The notes beneath the pieces were generated by a model. It was not told the origin of the DNA. It saw only the letters and a list, made by a program, of their open reading frames with translations, and did no database searches. From Hyphomicrobiales bacterium (GTDB lineage: Bacteria > Pseudomonadota > Alphaproteobacteria > Rhizobiales > Aestuariivirgaceae): 9,639 nucleotides of DNA. The stretch lies in contig JAHFPK010000088.1 of assembly GCA_023266715.1 (NCBI GenBank), positions 1 through 9,639 of the forward strand. The letters are read 5' to 3'. Shown here piece by piece: positions 7,702-9,639 of this stretch. Position 1 is the stretch's first letter. Each line of letters begins with the position of its first letter. The translations under genes and the position numbers were made by a program.

Positions 7702-9639
7702 ATGGACACGCGAGTTCAACCGACGTTTCAGATTCGCATGTTTGGCGGCTTCGAGTTGAGTGCTGCCAACGGCAACAGCCTCGCACCGCCGCGCAGAATA
7801 CTACGCGCCCTGATTGCACTTCTGGCGCTGGCGCCGCCCACAGGATGGCCCAGGGAAGACCTTACCACTCTGCTGTGGGGCGACCGCGATGGCGAGCAGG
7901 CGCGCGCCAGCCTGCGCCAAGCATTAGCTGAACTGCGTCGTTTCATGGGCGATACTTGTGTGCTATCCGGCCGCGAAACGGCGATACTTGATTCCGCGGC
8001 CGTCAGTGTTGATGCGGTCGAGTTCTCGCGGTTGGTGAAGACCGGAGAACTTGAAAAGGCGGCAGCACTGTATTGTGGCGAGTTGCTTGAGGGTGTGAGA
8101 CTCCCCGGTCACGCTTTCGACGACTGGTTACTGATCGAGCGCACCCGTTTTCACGACATGGCCACCGGAGTCCTCAGTCGATTGCTCGCCACGCAGTCTG
8201 GCGAGGCCGCGCTCGCCACGGCCCAGCGATTGTTGCAGATCGACCCGTTACGCGAGGAGACACACCAGGCGTTGATGCGGGTCTATGCGGAACAGGGGAA
8301 ACGGTCGCAGGCGCTGCGCCAGTACCAGATCTGCCGTGACAGTTTGCAGCGAGAACTCGGCGTGAGGCCGGATGCGGAAACCGAGCGGCTGTGCAAGGAG
8401 ATTCAGTCGGGGTGGAAGGTAATTCCGGCACCGACCCGTCCTGTGGAGGATGAGGTGCAGGCGGAAGAATTGCCGACGGTGGCGACGCGGATGCCGTCCC
8501 AGTTGCAAATTATTGCCGCAGGGGCACTGGTGTTCATGCTGGCAGTTGGAACTGCGTGGTGGGGTTCGCGGGAAGCCGCGCCTGGCCTCAAGCCCGTGGT
8601 CGCGGTGTTGCCGTTTGACGATCTGGTTGGCGATAAAGACTCACACAGGTTGGCTCTAGGCCTCACGGAAGACATCATCACCGATCTCGCGCGCTTTCCT
8701 GAATTCAAGGTCCTCGCCCGCAATACCATCGAAGGCTACGACGGCAAGAAGATCAATCCGATAAAAGCTGGTTTGGAGCTGCATGCAGGCTACGTGGTCG
8801 AAGGTTCTATTCAACGTCAATTAGACCGTGTACGGATTTCCGCGCAGTTGTTCGAGGCCAGCACAGGCAATGGATTGTGGTCGCAGCGCTGGGATCGGCC
8901 TGACAAGGACTTGTTTGCCATTCAATCCGAAATTTCTGAGCAGGTTGCCAATAGGCTCGGTGGTGGCAATGGCCTGATCCAGGAGGCGGGCCGGATCGCC
9001 GCGCACCGTAAGCCGCCCGGCAATCTCTCAGCTTACGAGTTGTATCTTCTCGGCACCGAGAAGCTTGAACAGATCAACCGCACCGATGTGGAGGAGGCGA
9101 TCAGGCTGCTTAACCGCGCGGTTGAGATCGATCCTGGCCTTGCCCGCGCCTGGGTGGAACTTCATCATTCCCATGTGGTCCTCGCAAATTTTGGCGTGGA
9201 CATGGCGGGCAATTATAAGCTCGCCAACGAAGCGGCCGGGCGTGCCGTCAGGCTCGATCCGAGCGATGCCGAGGCACATTCGGTTTATGGCATGAGCCTT
9301 GGCTATTCCAACGATCTCGTGGGCGCCAAGGCGGAATTCGATGCTGCTCTTCGCATGGCCCCTAACCAGTTTGAGATTCTGACTTTCTATATTTCATGGG
9401 CTTCCACCTTCGGCGAGGCTGAACGCGGAGCCCAACTGGTCGAAGAGGCAGTGCGCCTTAATCCCAGTTATCCAATGTGGGCCGCCAGACCCTTTGCCTA
9501 TGCCTATTTCATGGCTGGCCGCTATGAGGATGCCTCGCGCATGATGGACCGCCTGGAGACGAAAACTCTGGGTACCTGGCTGTGGCCTTACCGTGCCGGA
9601 GCACTGGCGGCACTCGGGCGCAAAGCGGAGGCAAAGGCA
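7702..9639 (+). CDS. Membrane-anchored SARP/BTAD regulator with TolB-N and TPR domains, cut at right edge
   Basis: The frame is open for 646 codons to the window end with no stop. Domains in order: an OmpR-like winged helix at about 10-92 (ILRALIALLALAP, REDLTTLLWG, ASLRQALAELRR); a BTAD helical domain at about 100-235, ending in the family-typical DPLREETHQALMRVYAEQGK and RELGVRPDAETERL; a Pro/Glu-rich linker; one hydrophobic helix at about 268-288; a TolB-N/FlgO-like domain at about 297-418 (VAVLPFDDL, LTEDIITDLA, YVVEGSIQRQ, DLFAIQSEIS); and TPR-type repeats from about 440 (AIRLLNRAVEIDP, AAGRAVRLDP, AEFDAALRMAP, LVEEAVRLNP). This implies a cytoplasmic DNA-binding head and a periplasmic sensing part, as in ToxR/CadC-type one-component regulators. 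The ATG at 7702 has no clear ribosome site; a TTG at 7681 is an alternative, and the next stop upstream (7651) limits further extension. Its targets are unknown; the divergent exported protein and its own promoter are candidates. Confidence 0.9.
   Translation, partial: MDTRVQPTFQIRMFGGFELSAANGNSLAPPRRILRALIALLALAPPTGWPREDLTTLLWGDRDGEQARASLRQALAELRRFMGDTCVLSGRETAILDSAAVSVDAVEFSRLVKTGELEKAAALYCGELLEGVRLPGHAFDDWLLIERTRFHDMATGVLSRLLATQSGEAALATAQRLLQIDPLREETHQALMRVYAEQGKRSQALRQYQICRDSLQRELGVRPDAETERLCKEIQSGWKVIPAPTRPVEDEVQAEELPTVATRMPSQLQIIAAGALVFMLAVGTAWWGSREAAPGLKPVVAVLPFDDLVGDKDSHRLALGLTEDIITDLARFPEFKVLARNTIEGYDGKKINPIKAGLELHAGYVVEGSIQRQLDRVRISAQLFEASTGNGLWSQRWDRPDKDLFAIQSEISEQVANRLGGGNGLIQEAGRIAAHRKPPGNLSAYELYLLGTEKLEQINRTDVEEAIRLLNRAVEIDPGLARAWVELHHSHVVLANFGVDMAGNYKLANEAAGRAVRLDPSDAEAHSVYGMSLGYSNDLVGAKAEFDAALRMAPNQFEILTFYISWASTFGEAERGAQLVEEAVRLNPSYPMWAARPFAYAYFMAGRYEDASRMMDRLETKTLGTWLWPYRAGALAALGRKAEAKA

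Overview
The window looks like an alphaproteobacterial chromosome, most likely Hyphomicrobiales (Rhizobiales). This is inferred from protein style: a fused membrane/spermidine-synthase protein, a BTAD/TolB-N/TPR regulator, a Tat-exported MsrB, and a CTATAAC-type -10 element. No rRNA, tRNA, CRISPR array, insertion sequence or other mobile element is visible. Most of the window is ordinary envelope, transport and redox housekeeping.

Left part, minus strand: a type I multidrug/lipid ABC exporter (602-2476) is followed 68 bases downstream by an OmpA-domain lipoprotein with a glycine-rich segment (1-533), whose C-terminus is cut by the window edge. The exporter has a good sigma-70-like promoter placed so close to its ATG that a leaderless mRNA is predicted.

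Centre: a 14-helix DHA2-type MFS drug exporter (2647-4107, plus) is followed 46 bases later by a small Tat-signal methionine-R-sulfoxide reductase (4154-4630, plus). Convergent to these is a large membrane protein with a C-terminal spermidine-synthase-like methyltransferase-fold domain (4642-6897, minus). Only 11 bases separate the two convergent genes, and they hold a small perfect stem-loop.

Right part: a 131-residue predicted exported protein of unknown function (7058-7453, minus) is divergent from a membrane-anchored SARP-type regulator (7702 to the right edge, plus). The regulator has, in order, a winged helix, a BTAD domain, one transmembrane helix, a TolB-N/FlgO-like domain and TPR repeats. 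Between the two genes lie three copies of CGTGAA spaced exactly 11 and 22 bp apart. The last copy ends 7 bp before a plausible -10 box of the regulator. This is the geometry known for SARP/OmpR-type operators and suggests autoregulation. This one-component locus with its small exported neighbour is the most interesting part of the window.
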